Below are positions 25,007-36,444 of a stretch of 64,000 nucleotides of DNA, in pieces. Source of the stretch: Sphingomonas leidyi (GTDB lineage: Bacteria; Pseudomonadota; Alphaproteobacteria; Sphingomonadales; Sphingomonadaceae). Position 1 is the stretch's first letter. Each line of letters opens with the position of its first letter. The stretch spans positions 1,054,001 to 1,118,000 of the forward strand of contig NZ_JAASQV010000002.1 of assembly GCF_011761945.1 (NCBI RefSeq), written 5' to 3'. The notes beneath the pieces are model-generated. The model did no database searches and was not told the origin of the DNA. It worked only from the letters and a program-made list of their open reading frames with translations. A program made the translations under genes and the position numbers.

Positions 25007-26578
25007 ATGGCGCTGACCGGCGAATTGTTCATTGCATCGAAGCGGGTGCGGCGCGACGGACCGGGCTTCCAGGCGGTTGCCGCTTCGACCGGCACGCCGC
25101 TGGAGCCGAGCTTCAGCATGGCAGTGCGAGAAGATGTCGAGGCCGCCGCCGCCGCCGCCGAAGCTGCCTTTCCCGTCTATGCCAACCTGCCGCGCGAGAA
25201 GCGCGCCGCGTTCCTCGAGGCGATCGCCGACGAGATCGACGCATTGGGCGAGACGCTCACCGAGCGCGCGATGCAGGAAAGCGGCCTGCCGCACGCGCGC
25301 CTCACCGGCGAGCGCGGCCGTACCTCGGGCCAGCTGCGCCTGTTCGCCCGGGAACTGCGCCTCGGCGAGTATCTGCGCGCACGCATCGATCATGCGATCC
25401 CCGATCGCCAGCCTGCTCCCAAGCCGGACCTGCGCCTGCGCATGATCCCGCTGGGCCCGGTCGTCGTCTTCGGGGCCTCCAACTTCCCGCTCGCCTTTTC
25501 GGTCGCCGGCGGCGACACCGCTTCGGCGCTTGCCGCGGGCTGCCCGGTGATCGTGAAGGGGCACTCCGCACATCCCGGCACTTCGGAGCTGGTTGCCGGC
25601 GCGATCGCGCGGGCCGTGGAGAAGACCGGCATGCCCGCGGGCGTGTTCTCGCTGATCAACGGCGCCGGCAACGAGGTCGGCTCGGCGCTGGTCTCCGATC
25701 CGCGCGTGAAGGCGGTTGGCTTCACCGGCTCGCGCGGCGGCGGCACGGCGCTGATGAAGCTCGCCGCGAGCCGCCCGGTGCCGATCCCCGTCTATGCGGA
25801 GATGAGCAGCATCAACCCGGTGTTCCTGTTGCCGCACGCCCTGGAAGCGCGGGCCGAGGCGCTGGGCAAGGCATATATCGCCAGCCTGACCATGGGCGCC
25901 GGCCAGTTCTGCACCAATCCCGGCCTCGTCCTCGCGCTGGAGAGCCCGGCGCTCGACCGCTTCCTGGCAGCGGCGACCGAAGCCGTGTCCGGCGTGGCGG
26001 CGCAGACCATGCTCACCCCCGGCATCCTCAAGGCCTATGAGAACGGCGTCGCGCGCTGGGCCTCGGCACCGGGGCTGACTCGGGTTGCCCAGGGCCAGGA
26101 AGGTGCGGCCAGCTGCGGTCGCGCCGCGCTGTTCACGATGACCGGCGCGGATTTCATCGCCGATCCCAGCCATGCCGAGGAAGTGTTCGGCGCCGCCTCG
26201 CTGCTCGTGCGCTGCGCCAGCCTGGACGAACTGCTCGCGGTCGTCTCGTTGCTCGAAGGCCAGCTTACCGCGACGCTGCACCTCGACGATGTCGATACCG
26301 AGACCGCGGCCCGGCTGTTGCCGATCCTCGAGCGGCTGGCCGGCCGCATCCTCGCCAATGGCTGGCCCACCGGCGTCGAAGTCACCGACGCGCAGGTCCA
26401 TGGCGGCCCGTTCCCGTCGACGGCGGACGGCCGCAGCACCTCGGTAGGCACGCTGGCGATCGATCGCTTCCTGCGCCCGGTCGCCTATCAGGACCTGCCG
26501 GCGGCGCTGCTTCCCGCCGAACTGCGCGACGGCGATGCGGGCGTGCCGCGCCGCATCGACGGCAAGCCGACGCTATAG
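25007..26578 (+). CDS. Aldehyde dehydrogenase, 2,5-dioxopentanoate (ketoglutarate semialdehyde) type
   Basis: 523 residues, close to the KGSADH group that oxidises alpha-ketoglutarate semialdehyde to alpha-ketoglutarate, the last step of non-phosphorylating pentose, sugar-acid and hydroxyproline routes. Visible: PLGPVVVFGASNFPLAFSVA, VIVKGHSAHPGTSE, GFTGSRGGG cofactor loop, general-base Glu in YAEMSSINPVF and nucleophile Cys in GAGQFCTNPG; the long C-terminal region lacks the motifs of ordinary ALDHs, as in this group. AGGAGAG ribosome site 6 bp upstream. The FadR-type regulator beside it and sugar-hydrolysis genes beyond support a sugar or uronate role. Confidence 0.92.
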   Translation: MALTGELFIASKRVRRDGPGFQAVAASTGTPLEPSFSMAVREDVEAAAAAAEAAFPVYANLPREKRAAFLEAIADEIDALGETLTERAMQESGLPHARLTGERGRTSGQLRLFARELRLGEYLRARIDHAIPDRQPAPKPDLRLRMIPLGPVVVFGASNFPLAFSVAGGDTASALAAGCPVIVKGHSAHPGTSELVAGAIARAVEKTGMPAGVFSLINGAGNEVGSALVSDPRVKAVGFTGSRGGGTALMKLAASRPVPIPVYAEMSSINPVFLLPHALEARAEALGKAYIASLTMGAGQFCTNPGLVLALESPALDRFLAAATEAVSGVAAQTMLTPGILKAYENGVARWASAPGLTRVAQGQEGAASCGRAALFTMTGADFIADPSHAEEVFGAASLLVRCASLDELLAVVSLLEGQLTATLHLDDVDTETAARLLPILERLAGRILANGWPTGVEVTDAQVHGGPFPSTADGRSTSVGTLAIDRFLRPVAYQDLPAALLPAELRDGDAGVPRRIDGKPTL

Positions 26579-26642
26579 CCTGCTGACCTTCATCCCGCCG
26601 GTCGTTCGGCCCGGGCCGCGTGCCGGGCCGCCGCGAAATGCC

Positions 26643-26690
26643 TCAGGCTGGAGACCTCCCTGCAACCGGAGGTCTCCATGCACTGCCTGA
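26643..26690. terminator. Bidirectional hairpin between convergent genes
   Basis: Perfect 10-bp stem GGAGACCTCC / GGAGGTCTCC with an 8-base loop, extended by outer TCAGGC / GCCTGA arms. It sits between the convergent dehydrogenase and aldose epimerase genes. No U-tract on either side, so termination is inferred from position. Confidence 0.5.
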
Positions 26691-26710
26691 TCCTCGCCGC
26701 CGATAGGGAA

Positions 26711-27751
26711 TCAGATGCGGAAGGCCGCTTCCACGCCATCCGCCGTCCGGAAGCGGAAGGCGATGTCGTGACGGTAGACCTTGCCGGGATCCAGCCGCGC
26801 TGAGGGGAAGTCCGGCCGGTTCGGGCTGTCCGGAAACTTCTGCGGCTCCAGGCACAGCCCGCCGCGCGCCGCATACCCGCGCCCGCTCGTCCCGGGCGCG
26901 CCGCCGGCGAGGTGGTTGCCCGAATAGAATTGCAGACCCGGCTCGCCCGAATGGAGGTCGAGCACGCGGCCGGAGCCCGGATCGAACAGAGTCGCCACGC
27001 GGCGAAGCTCTCCGTTCGCAGCGTCGATCACGAAATTATGGTCATAGCCCTGGCCATGCCGGAGCTGTTCGTCGTCCGCATCGATCTCCGTGCCGATTCG
27101 CCTGGGCATGCGGAAATCGAAGGGCGTGCCGGCCACGTCGGCCAGCGCACCCGTCGGGATCAGCCCGGCGTCGGTTGGCGTGATCCGGCCTGCGGGAATG
27201 CGCAGCAGGTGGTCGAGGATCGTCGTCCCGCTGGCTTCGCCGGCCAGGTTGAAATAGGCGTGATGGGTGAGGTTCACCACTGTCGGCGCATCGGTGAACG
27301 CGGTCAGGCAGATCGCAAGCCCGTCCGCTTCGATCGCATAGTGCGCCTCGACCGTCAGCGTGCCGGGGAAGCCGTTATGCCCGGCGGGGCTGACATGGCG
27401 GAACCTGACCGATTCCTCCGATCGCGCCGCCACTTCCCAGAATTGCTGGTCGAGCCCGAGCGGCCCGGCATGGAGGCTGTTCGCGCCGTCATTCGCCGCG
27501 ATGCGATGCTCGGTGCCGTCGAGCGTGAAACGCGCCCTGCCGATCCGGTTGGCATAGCGGCCGGTCACTGCGCCGTAGAAGCGCGGCGGCCCGCGATAGT
27601 CTTCGAGGTCCGCGAAGCCGAGCACCACGTTCGCCGGCTTCCCCTGGCGATCCGGCACTTCGAGCAGGCGGAGCGCCGCGCCGAGCGTGATCAGTTCGGC
27701 GCGATAGGGGCCGCGGGCGATCGCGACCGTCTCGATCGGATCGCCTGCCAT
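26711..27751 (-). CDS. galM: Aldose 1-epimerase (mutarotase)
   Basis: 346 residues of the GalM family: GRYANRIGRARFTLDG, HAGPLGLDQQFWEV, proton-donor His in VNLTHHAYFNLAGE, GYDHNF and catalytic-base Glu in LCLEPQKFPDSPN. It equilibrates alpha and beta anomers of aldoses, here probably glucose released by the beta-glucosidase encoded directly upstream. Start taken at ATG 27751, 5 bp after the glucosidase stop; a GTG at 27760 overlapping that stop is an alternative. No signal peptide, so cytoplasmic. Confidence 0.93.
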   Translation of the reverse strand: MAGDPIETVAIARGPYRAELITLGAALRLLEVPDRQGKPANVVLGFADLEDYRGPPRFYGAVTGRYANRIGRARFTLDGTEHRIAANDGANSLHAGPLGLDQQFWEVAARSEESVRFRHVSPAGHNGFPGTLTVEAHYAIEADGLAICLTAFTDAPTVVNLTHHAYFNLAGEASGTTILDHLLRIPAGRITPTDAGLIPTGALADVAGTPFDFRMPRRIGTEIDADDEQLRHGQGYDHNFVIDAANGELRRVATLFDPGSGRVLDLHSGEPGLQFYSGNHLAGGAPGTSGRGYAARGGLCLEPQKFPDSPNRPDFPSARLDPGKVYRHDIAFRFRTADGVEAAFRI

Positions 27752-27756
27752 CAGGG

Positions 27757-30216
<2,460 letters not shown>

Positions 30217-30242
30217 TTCACTCTCCTCCTCTTCTTATATTC

Positions 30243-30256
30243 TGGTAGCGATAACA
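30243..30256 (-). promoter_or_regulatory. Operator-like site before the beta-glucosidase gene
   Basis: On the minus strand TGTTATCGCTACCA, 26 bp upstream of the start codon, in the 45-bp gap after the transporter gene. LacI-type shape (near-palindrome around CG) and similar to the site at 24967-24980. Confidence 0.5.
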
Positions 30257-30261
30257 GGAAT

Positions 30262-31782
30262 TCATCGGGCGAGTCCACGCTCCAGCCAGCGCGCTGCTTC
30301 GTCGGGGCTTGCCTTGTCGCTGTCGCGATCGACCATGTAGTTGGCCTGGCGCATCCGCTCGACCGGGATCGCGCCGACGAGCGGCTTGAGGGCCGCCTGG
30401 AAGCGCAGGTCGTCGGCCCGGCCGGGGGCGAGCAGCAGGATCGCGTCGTAGCCGGGGATCGCGCCCTTTGGATCGGCCAGTACGACGAGCCCGTCCGCCG
30501 CGATCCTGCCATCCGAGGAGAAAGCGGGAATCACGTCCGCGGTGCCGGAGGCGAGCGCGCGATACATGAAGGTCGGCTGATAGGGATGGGCGGACTTGAA
30601 GCTCAGGCCATATGCCTTCCGCACCGCCGCCCATTCGGGGCGTTCGAGGAACTCGACATCGGTGGCGAGGTTGAGGCTGCCGGCGACCGGCGCCAGGTCG
30701 GCGATACTGGCGATGCCGCGCTTCCGGGCGTCGTCCCCCCGCATCGCAAAGGCATAGGCGTTCTCGAAGCCCAGCGAGCCCAGCAGCGTCACCTTGTGCC
30801 GGTCGCGGGCCCAGTCGGCCACGCCGCGCACGATGGCGTCGCGCGGCGGCACGTCGCTGCGCCGCATCTGGTTGGTCCAGATCGTGCCCGAATAGTCGAC
30901 ATAGACGTCGACATCGCCGCTCGCGAGCGCGCTGAAGGCGACCGCGGAACCGAGCCCCTCGCGATAGCGGACCTTGTATCCCGCCGCTTCCAGCCGGTGC
31001 CCGATCAGCCGGGCGAGGATATATTGCTCGGAAAAGCCCTTGGCCCCGATGGTTACGGTGCCGCGCGCCGCCGGCAGTGCGGGGACGAGCGCCAGCGCGA
31101 CGACGACCAGCAACGTGCCGAGGCTGCCCCAGATCAGCCCGCGCTTCCGCTTCGCAATGCCATGCTCGGCCAGTCCCAGCAGCCCGTCCACCGCCAGCGC
31201 GAGCGCGGCGGCGGCGATGCAGCCGGTCAGCACCAGCGACCAGTTCTGCGTCTGGAGGCCGGCGAAGATCAGGTCGCCCAGGCTGGGCTGGCCCACCGTG
31301 GTCGACAGCGTCGCCGCGCCGATCGTCCACACCGCGGCGGTGCGGATACCGGCCATCAGCACCGGCAGTATCAGCGGAGCCTCGACCAGCCGGAGCTTCT
31401 GCGTCGCCGTCATTCCCACGCCGTCCGCCGCCTCGATCACCGCAGGGTCGATGTTCGCCAGCCCGGTCACGCCGTTCCGCAGGATCGGCAGCAACGCGTA
31501 CAGCGACAATGCGAGCAGCGAAGGCAGGAAGCCCAGCGCAGGAATGCCACCGCCGACCAGGGCCGAAAGCGAGAGCAGGATCGGATAGAAGAGCGCGAGC
31601 AGGGCGAGGCTCGGGATGGTCTGGACAAGGCTGGCGAAGCCCAGCGCGATGCGCCCGACCAGCCGGTTGCGCGCCGAGAACACTGCCAGCGGCAGCGCGA
31701 TCGCCAGCCCGAGCAGCAGCGCGGCCAGCGCCAGCAGCAGATGCTGCGCGAGCAGGTCGGGCACGCGGGCCAGCGCGTTCAT
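30262..31782 (-). CDS. Betaine/choline-type ABC importer, permease fused to binding protein
   Basis: 506 residues. N-terminal permease (about 1-205, six or so TM helices) with the inner-membrane loop AADGVGMTATQKLRLVEAPL of OpuB/ProW-type permeases; a linking TM (GSLGTLLVVVALALVPAL); then a periplasmic OpuAC-type binding domain (about 230-500) with VTIGAKGFSEQYILARLIG, SALASGDVDVYVDYSGTIWT and AHPYQPTFMYRALASGTADV. Probably takes up a quaternary-amine osmolyte; ligand not provable here. Start overlaps the ATPase stop by 4 bp. Confidence 0.92.
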   Translation of the reverse strand: MNALARVPDLLAQHLLLALAALLLGLAIALPLAVFSARNRLVGRIALGFASLVQTIPSLALLALFYPILLSLSALVGGGIPALGFLPSLLALSLYALLPILRNGVTGLANIDPAVIEAADGVGMTATQKLRLVEAPLILPVLMAGIRTAAVWTIGAATLSTTVGQPSLGDLIFAGLQTQNWSLVLTGCIAAAALALAVDGLLGLAEHGIAKRKRGLIWGSLGTLLVVVALALVPALPAARGTVTIGAKGFSEQYILARLIGHRLEAAGYKVRYREGLGSAVAFSALASGDVDVYVDYSGTIWTNQMRRSDVPPRDAIVRGVADWARDRHKVTLLGSLGFENAYAFAMRGDDARKRGIASIADLAPVAGSLNLATDVEFLERPEWAAVRKAYGLSFKSAHPYQPTFMYRALASGTADVIPAFSSDGRIAADGLVVLADPKGAIPGYDAILLLAPGRADDLRFQAALKPLVGAIPVERMRQANYMVDRDSDKASPDEAARWLERGLAR

Positions 31783-32546
31783 TTCTCCAGCTCCGCCAGC
31801 CGGTGCGCCTGTTCGCGCGGCACGGCGACCAATGCGTCCGCCACCGCGCCGCCCTTGCCGGCGAGCAGTTCGCGCGGCGTGGCATCGGCGACGATCCGGC
31901 CCCGCTCCATCACCAGCACGCGGTCGGCCAGCAACAGCGCCTCCGCCATGTCGTGCGTGACGAGGATGGTGGTGAGCTCCATCCGGTCGTGCAGCGCGCG
32001 GATCGCCCTGCCCAGTCCGTCGCGGGTGACGGGATCGAGCGCGCCGAAGGGTTCGTCCATCAGCAATATGCCGGGGCCCGTCGCCAGCGCCCGCGCCACG
32101 CCCACGCGCTGGCGCTGTCCGCCCGAAAGCGCGTCCGGCATGCGTCCGGCCATCTCGGGCGAAAGCTCGACCAGCTCCAGCAGCATGGCGACCCGCGCAG
32201 CCATGTCCTTCTCGCCCGCCAGCCGCAGCCCGATCGCGATATTCTCGCCCACCCGCATGTGCGGGAACAGGCCGACATTCTGGAAGACATAGCCGATCCG
32301 CCGCCGCAGCGCCGGCGCGGGGCCGGCATCCACCGGGGCGTCGCCTACCAGCACCGCCCCTTCGCTCGGGGTGATCAGCCGGTTGACCATCTTGAGCAGC
32401 GTCGACTTGCCCGATCCCGAAGCGCCGACCAGCGCCACGAAGCTGCCCGCGGCCACGTCCAGCGACACGCCGTCCACGGCTCTCACGCCCCCCGGCCAGA
32501 CCTTGCTGACATTTTTGAAGGTAACGGAGCGGCTTTGCTCTGGCAT
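31779..32546 (-). CDS. ABC transporter ATP-binding protein, betaine/choline type
   Basis: 255 residues: Walker A GASGSGKST, Q-loop YVFQNVGLFPHMRVGENI, signature LSGGQRQRVGVARAL, Walker B GILLMDEPFGALDP and H-loop LVTHDMAEAL; short C-terminal extension without clear CBS domains. Energises the permease-binding protein fusion encoded next (ATGA overlap). Start placed at MPEQSRSVTFKN; an upstream TTG reading would add ten residues. Divergent from the SDR gene with a 55-bp gap. Confidence 0.93.
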   Translation of the reverse strand: MPEQSRSVTFKNVSKVWPGGVRAVDGVSLDVAAGSFVALVGASGSGKSTLLKMVNRLITPSEGAVLVGDAPVDAGPAPALRRRIGYVFQNVGLFPHMRVGENIAIGLRLAGEKDMAARVAMLLELVELSPEMAGRMPDALSGGQRQRVGVARALATGPGILLMDEPFGALDPVTRDGLGRAIRALHDRMELTTILVTHDMAEALLLADRVLVMERGRIVADATPRELLAGKGGAVADALVAVPREQAHRLAELEK

Positions 32547-32601
32547 CGCGGCGCTTTGTGCGGGATGAAATGGCAAAGGTCAAAAGAGGAGAGGCGAGGC
32601 A

Positions 32602-33381
32602 ATGGCCAAGGCGGCATTCATCACGGGCGGCGCATCGGGTATCGGTTTCGCCGTCGCGAAGAGCCTGGCGGCGGACGGCTGGCTGGTCGGCCTGGCCGAT
32701 GTCAACGCGGCGGGGCTGGAAGCGGCGAGGGCCGCGATCCCGGGTGCCGAAACCTATGCGATGGACGTGCGCGACCGTGACGCATGGCAGGCCGCGCTTG
32801 CCGATTTCGCGGGCAAGAGCGGCGGCCGGCTCGACTTCCTGTTCAACAATGCCGGGATCGCGGTGGGCGGCCAGCTCGAGACCATGTCCGACGCGGACAT
32901 CGACCGCGGCCTTTCGATCAACATCAACGGCGTCGTCCACGGTGCGCGCGCCGCGCACGACCTGCTCAAGGCGACGCCGGGATCGGCGATGCTCGTCACC
33001 AGCTCGGCGGCGGGCATCTCGGGCAATGCGGGCATGTCGATCTACAGCGCCGGCAAGTTCGCGATGCGCGGCTTTGCCGAGGCGCTCAACGCCGAATGGG
33101 GGCAGGAGGGCATCTATGTCGGCTCGCTGATGCCGAGCTTCATCGAGACGCCGCTGCTCAATCACGTAACCCAGGATTCGAACCGCAACGTGCGCGAATC
33201 GGTGCGCGCCGCCGGACTCGAGATCACACCGGTCGAAGAAGTGGTGAAGACCGTCCGCCACATGCTCGACATCCGCCGCGACGTGCACACCCGCGTAGGC
33301 AAGACCGCGCACCGCCTCTGGTTCATGGCGCGCTGGATGCCCGGCACCCTGCGCAAGCTCCAGCGCCGGGCATTCAAGTGA
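32602..33381 (+). CDS. SDR family oxidoreductase
   Basis: 259-residue classical short-chain dehydrogenase: cofactor motif TGGASGIGFAVAK, DVRDRDAW, NNAG at about residue 85, catalytic Ser in LVTSSAAG, and YxxxK in SIYSAGKFAMRG. Asp in GLADVN after strand 2 suggests NAD(H) preference. Substrate unknown. Ribosome site GGAGAGGCGAGGC before the ATG. A small membrane-anchored protein gene follows on the same strand. Confidence 0.93.
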   Translation: MAKAAFITGGASGIGFAVAKSLAADGWLVGLADVNAAGLEAARAAIPGAETYAMDVRDRDAWQAALADFAGKSGGRLDFLFNNAGIAVGGQLETMSDADIDRGLSININGVVHGARAAHDLLKATPGSAMLVTSSAAGISGNAGMSIYSAGKFAMRGFAEALNAEWGQEGIYVGSLMPSFIETPLLNHVTQDSNRNVRESVRAAGLEITPVEEVVKTVRHMLDIRRDVHTRVGKTAHRLWFMARWMPGTLRKLQRRAFK

Positions 33382-33431
33382 GCAGCCGGGAGGGCCCGGC
33401 CTCCCGGCGCCCGATCTTCCACCGGGACCGG

Positions 33432-33920
33432 ATGGAATATTGGGCGTTCGTCGGGCAGATCGTCAGCGCGCTCGCGGTGGTGCTCTCGCTCGTCTTCGTC
33501 GGGATCCAGCTCTACGAGAGCAACCGGGTGGCGGCGCGCAGCGAAGCGAACGACACCCAGGCGCAATGGGCGTCCTTCCGCGCCTCGATCTACGGCTCGC
33601 GCGACATCGCCGAGATGTTCCGGGCGGGGATGGACGGCAGCCGGCCGCTCGATCCCGCCGACAAGCTGCGCTTCGATTATCTCATGCGCGAGCATGGCTG
33701 GGCGACCTATCAGGTCTGGCAGCGCGTCCAGGAAGGGCTGATGCCCAGGGCGCATTACGAGCAGGGCCAGGGCCTGGATTTCGTGCGGGTGATCTGCACG
33801 CCCGGCGGCGCTGCCGTCTGGGCCCGGATCAAGGCCGAGCTGCCCAGGCCCTATGCCGCCGACACGGACCGGCTGGCGGCGGACTATGCGCGCGCCGGCA
33901 AGCTGCGCTGCGGATCCTAG
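33432..33920 (+). CDS. Conserved-looking protein with one N-terminal TM helix
   Basis: 162 residues, not recognised. N-terminal TM helix (FVGQIVSALAVVLSLVFVGI) is followed by a helical, mainly charged region (QLYESNRVAARSEANDTQA) and Trp/Tyr-rich helices. I recall similar 150-200-residue proteins in sphingomonads and marine bacteria without function. Start at the ATG that puts the TM helix first; a GTG overlapping the SDR stop would add 18 residues. Confidence 0.72.
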   Translation: MEYWAFVGQIVSALAVVLSLVFVGIQLYESNRVAARSEANDTQAQWASFRASIYGSRDIAEMFRAGMDGSRPLDPADKLRFDYLMREHGWATYQVWQRVQEGLMPRAHYEQGQGLDFVRVICTPGGAAVWARIKAELPRPYAADTDRLAADYARAGKLRCGS

Positions 33921-33956
33921 GCCGATCGCGTCGAGCCGGCCCATCCCGCCGCGATC

Positions 33957-34247
33957 CTACAGCAGTGCGTCGATCGCCTGCGCCATCTGGATGTCGCGGG
34001 TGGAGAGGCCGCCGGCGTCGTGCGTGGTCAGCAGGATGTCGACCTTGTTCCACACGTTCGACCATTCGGGATGATGGTCTGCCTTCTCGGCGAGCAACGC
34101 CACGCGGGCCATGAAGCCGAAGGCCTGGTTGAAGTCCTTGAACGCGAAATGCCGGGTGATCGCGTCACGCGCCGGATCCCATTGCCAATCGGGCAGCGCC
34201 GCGAGCGATTCCGCGCGAAGTCCATCCGTCAGACGCGCCACCATCAT
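33957..34247 (-). CDS. 4a-hydroxytetrahydrobiopterin dehydratase
   Basis: 96 residues, full pterin carbinolamine dehydratase: [20 protein letters not shown], active-site [17 protein letters not shown] and [17 protein letters not shown]. It recycles the pterin cofactor of aromatic amino-acid hydroxylases; no such hydroxylase gene is in the window. Two tandem ATGs follow a GGGAGG site; the second (34244) has the better spacing. Divergent from the zincin gene. Confidence 0.94.
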   Translation of the reverse strand: MMVARLTDGLRAESLAALPDWQWDPARDAITRHFAFKDFNQAFGFMARVALLAEKADHHPEWSNVWNKVDILLTTHDAGGLSTRDIQMAQAIDALL

Positions 34248-34292
34248 TGCCTCCCTTGCCGTAGCTCCATTGTCCGGCCTATTCCCCCCGGA

Positions 34293-34685
34293 ATGACCGG
34301 GCAAGCCCCAGACGCCGCAGCGATCGAGCGCCTTGCCCGCGCCGCCCTCGCACGCATTCCCGAACCGTTCCAGGCGCATCTTGCCGACATCGTGCTCGTG
34401 ATCGAGGATTTCGCCGATGACGAGACGCTCGACGCCATGGGTATCGAGGATCCGTTCGACCTGACCGGCCTGTATCGCGGCCGGCCGGTGGGCGAGAAAT
34501 CGGCCTGGGACGGCGTGACCATGCCCGACGAGATCCATCTGTATCGTCGCCCGCTGCTCGACGAATGGGTGCACACCGGCGTGACGCTCGAGGCGCTGAT
34601 CACGCATGTGGTAGTGCACGAAGTCGGCCATCATTTCGGCCTTTCCGACGACGACATGCACGCGCTGGAAGACTCGGCCGAGTGA
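34293..34685 (+). CDS. Small zincin-like metallopeptidase
   Basis: 130 residues with the HExxH zinc motif in [16 protein letters not shown] (about residue 107) and the family lead-in [15 protein letters not shown]; matches the minimal zincin family PF06262. Substrate unknown. The ATG follows a CCCCCGGA stretch rather than a clear ribosome site. The ccmA gene starts inside its stop codon. Confidence 0.9.
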   Translation: MTGQAPDAAAIERLARAALARIPEPFQAHLADIVLVIEDFADDETLDAMGIEDPFDLTGLYRGRPVGEKSAWDGVTMPDEIHLYRRPLLDEWVHTGVTLEALITHVVVHEVGHHFGLSDDDMHALEDSAE

Positions 34686-35248
34686 GCGCCCTCGCCCTTC
34701 GCGGCGTCGCGTGCCTGCGCGGAGGCAGGCTCTTGTTCGAAGGGCTCGACCTTGCGCTCGCGCCGGGCGAGGCGGCGCTGGTCACCGGCCCGAACGGCGC
34801 CGGCAAGTCGAGCCTGATCCGCATCGCAGCCGGGCTGCTGGCGCCCGCGGCCGGCAGCGTGACAGGCGAGGGCGCCCGTGCGCTGATGGCCGAAGTGCCG
34901 GCGCTCGATCCCGAGCTGTCGCTCGGCGCGGCGCTGCGCTTCTGGAGCGGGATCGACGGCCGGCGCATGGCGGTGGGCGAGGCGCTGGCGGCCGTGAATC
35001 TCGCCGATCTCGCCCCAGTTCCCGTCCGCATGCTCTCCACTGGCCAGCGCCGCCGTGCCGCGCTGGCGCGGGTGGTGGCGAGCGCCGCGCCGGTCTGGCT
35101 GCTCGACGAGCCGGCCAACGGACTCGACACCGGCTCCGTCGCCCTGCTCGAGGGCCTGATCGCGCGGCATCGTGCCGCCGGAGGCATTGCGCTGGTGGCC
35201 ACGCATCTGCCCATCGCGCTCCCGCAAGCCCGGATGGTGGCGCTGTGA
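34682..35248 (+). CDS. ccmA: Cytochrome c biogenesis ATP-binding protein CcmA
   Basis: 188 residues: Walker [21 protein letters not shown], the signature-like [18 protein letters not shown], Walker [13 protein letters not shown] and H-loop VATHLPIAL. CcmA with CcmB powers haem handling for c-type cytochrome maturation (releases haem-CcmE). GTG start overlaps the zincin stop (GTGA) and its own stop overlaps the ccmB start, so the three are coupled. CcmC-H are not in the window. Confidence 0.92.
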   Translation: MSALALRGVACLRGGRLLFEGLDLALAPGEAALVTGPNGAGKSSLIRIAAGLLAPAAGSVTGEGARALMAEVPALDPELSLGAALRFWSGIDGRRMAVGEALAAVNLADLAPVPVRMLSTGQRRRAALARVVASAAPVWLLDEPANGLDTGSVALLEGLIARHRAAGGIALVATHLPIALPQARMVAL

Positions 35249-35883
35249 GCGTCTATGCCGCGATCGTCCTGCGCGAGCTGCGGCGCGCCTGGAGCACCGG
35301 CGGGCTGGCGCTGCCGGTCGTCTTCTTCCTGCTCGTCGCGATTCTCTTCCCCTTTGCGGTGGGCCCCGATGCGGCGTTGCTCGGGCGCATCGCGCCGGGA
35401 GTGATCTGGGCGGCGGCATTGCTGGCGGCGCTGCTGCCGGTCGAGCGGCTGGTAGCGCCGGACCTGGAGAGCGGCGTGCTCGATCAGCTGGCGGTGCGCG
35501 GGCTGCCCGATGCCGGTGTCGCTGCCGCCAAGGTGGCGGGCCATTGGCTGGGCTTCGCACCGGCGCTGCTCGCCGCCACGGTGATCGCATCGGGCCTGCT
35601 CCAGCTTCCCGGCGAGGCACTGGCTCCGCTGCTGATCGCGTTGCTGATCGGCACGCCGGGGCTTGCCGCACTGGGCGTCGCTACCGCCGCCTTGGTCGCG
35701 GGATTGCGCGGGGCAGGGGCGCTGGCGGGGCTGGTGATGCTGCCTTTTGCCGTGCCGCTGCTGATCTTCGGCGCCACCGCCGGGCAGCCGGGCGCGCTCA
35801 AGCTGCTCGGCGCGGTGAGCCTGTTGCTGGTGGCGGGCTGCCCGTTCGTGGCGGGCGCGGCGGTACGGATGGGGCGGGGCTGA
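35245..35883 (+). CDS. ccmB: Haem exporter membrane protein CcmB
   Basis: 212 residues, six TM helices, with the CcmB beginning VYAAIVLRELRRAWSTGG, LESGVLDQLAVRGLP, KVAGHWLGFAPALL and the end VAGCPFVAGAAVRMG. Forms the membrane part of the CcmAB transporter. GTG start set by the 4-bp overlap with ccmA. Confidence 0.92.
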   Translation: MSVYAAIVLRELRRAWSTGGLALPVVFFLLVAILFPFAVGPDAALLGRIAPGVIWAAALLAALLPVERLVAPDLESGVLDQLAVRGLPDAGVAAAKVAGHWLGFAPALLAATVIASGLLQLPGEALAPLLIALLIGTPGLAALGVATAALVAGLRGAGALAGLVMLPFAVPLLIFGATAGQPGALKLLGAVSLLLVAGCPFVAGAAVRMGRG

Positions 35884-35887
35884 GACG

Positions 35888-36442
35888 ATGCGGCGTTCGT
35901 TCCTTGGCGGTCTGGGGGCTTTGCTTGGCGCCGCGCGGGTCAAGGCACGGGAACAGGACAAGGCGCTCCTCCCACCCGTTCCAGCTTGGCATCCTTCCTT
36001 CGCTACGCCGCTCGATCGCATCGCCGATCGCGTCCGCTATTATCTGGACGGCAAGCGTGATTTCGCGCTGTTCCGTCACGGCACCTTCGCGATCCTTGCG
36101 GACGGGCTGTCCGACGAGGCTGCGCGTGCAGCAGCGCGCACTGCGCTGGCGGGCGTGTTCTGCGCGCATCCCGACATGAACCCGCTGCCGATGGACGACG
36201 GCAACATCCTGGTCCGCTACGGCCATGACACCGGCAACATCGTGCTAAGCGAAATCGCCAAGGCGCATCGGGCAGAGATCGAGGCGAAGCACCTCCAGGG
36301 CCTCACCACCGGCGAAGTGCTCATCACGCCGCTTGGCCCGAACAAGTTCGACGATTTCGGCAAGCAGGCGCTGCTCGGCCGCGCCTATATGTTCCTCGAT
36401 GCGCAGGCGCCGGAGGTGGTGGCGATCCACCGGCGCGGCTGA
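35888..36442 (+). CDS. Hypothetical protein, possibly exported
   Basis: 184 residues of unknown family. N terminus MRRSFLGGLGALLGAARVKA could be a weak signal (RRSFLGG is Tat-like, but the hydrophobic stretch is short). Later segments: DGKRDFALFRHGTFAILADG, DMNPLPMDDGNILVRYGHD and EVLITPLGPNKFDDFGKQAL; no catalytic motif. Begins 4 bp after ccmB, so it is likely cotranscribed with ccmAB. Confidence 0.75.
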   Translation: MRRSFLGGLGALLGAARVKAREQDKALLPPVPAWHPSFATPLDRIADRVRYYLDGKRDFALFRHGTFAILADGLSDEAARAAARTALAGVFCAHPDMNPLPMDDGNILVRYGHDTGNIVLSEIAKAHRAEIEAKHLQGLTTGEVLITPLGPNKFDDFGKQALLGRAYMFLDAQAPEVVAIHRRG

Positions 36443-36444
36443 GC

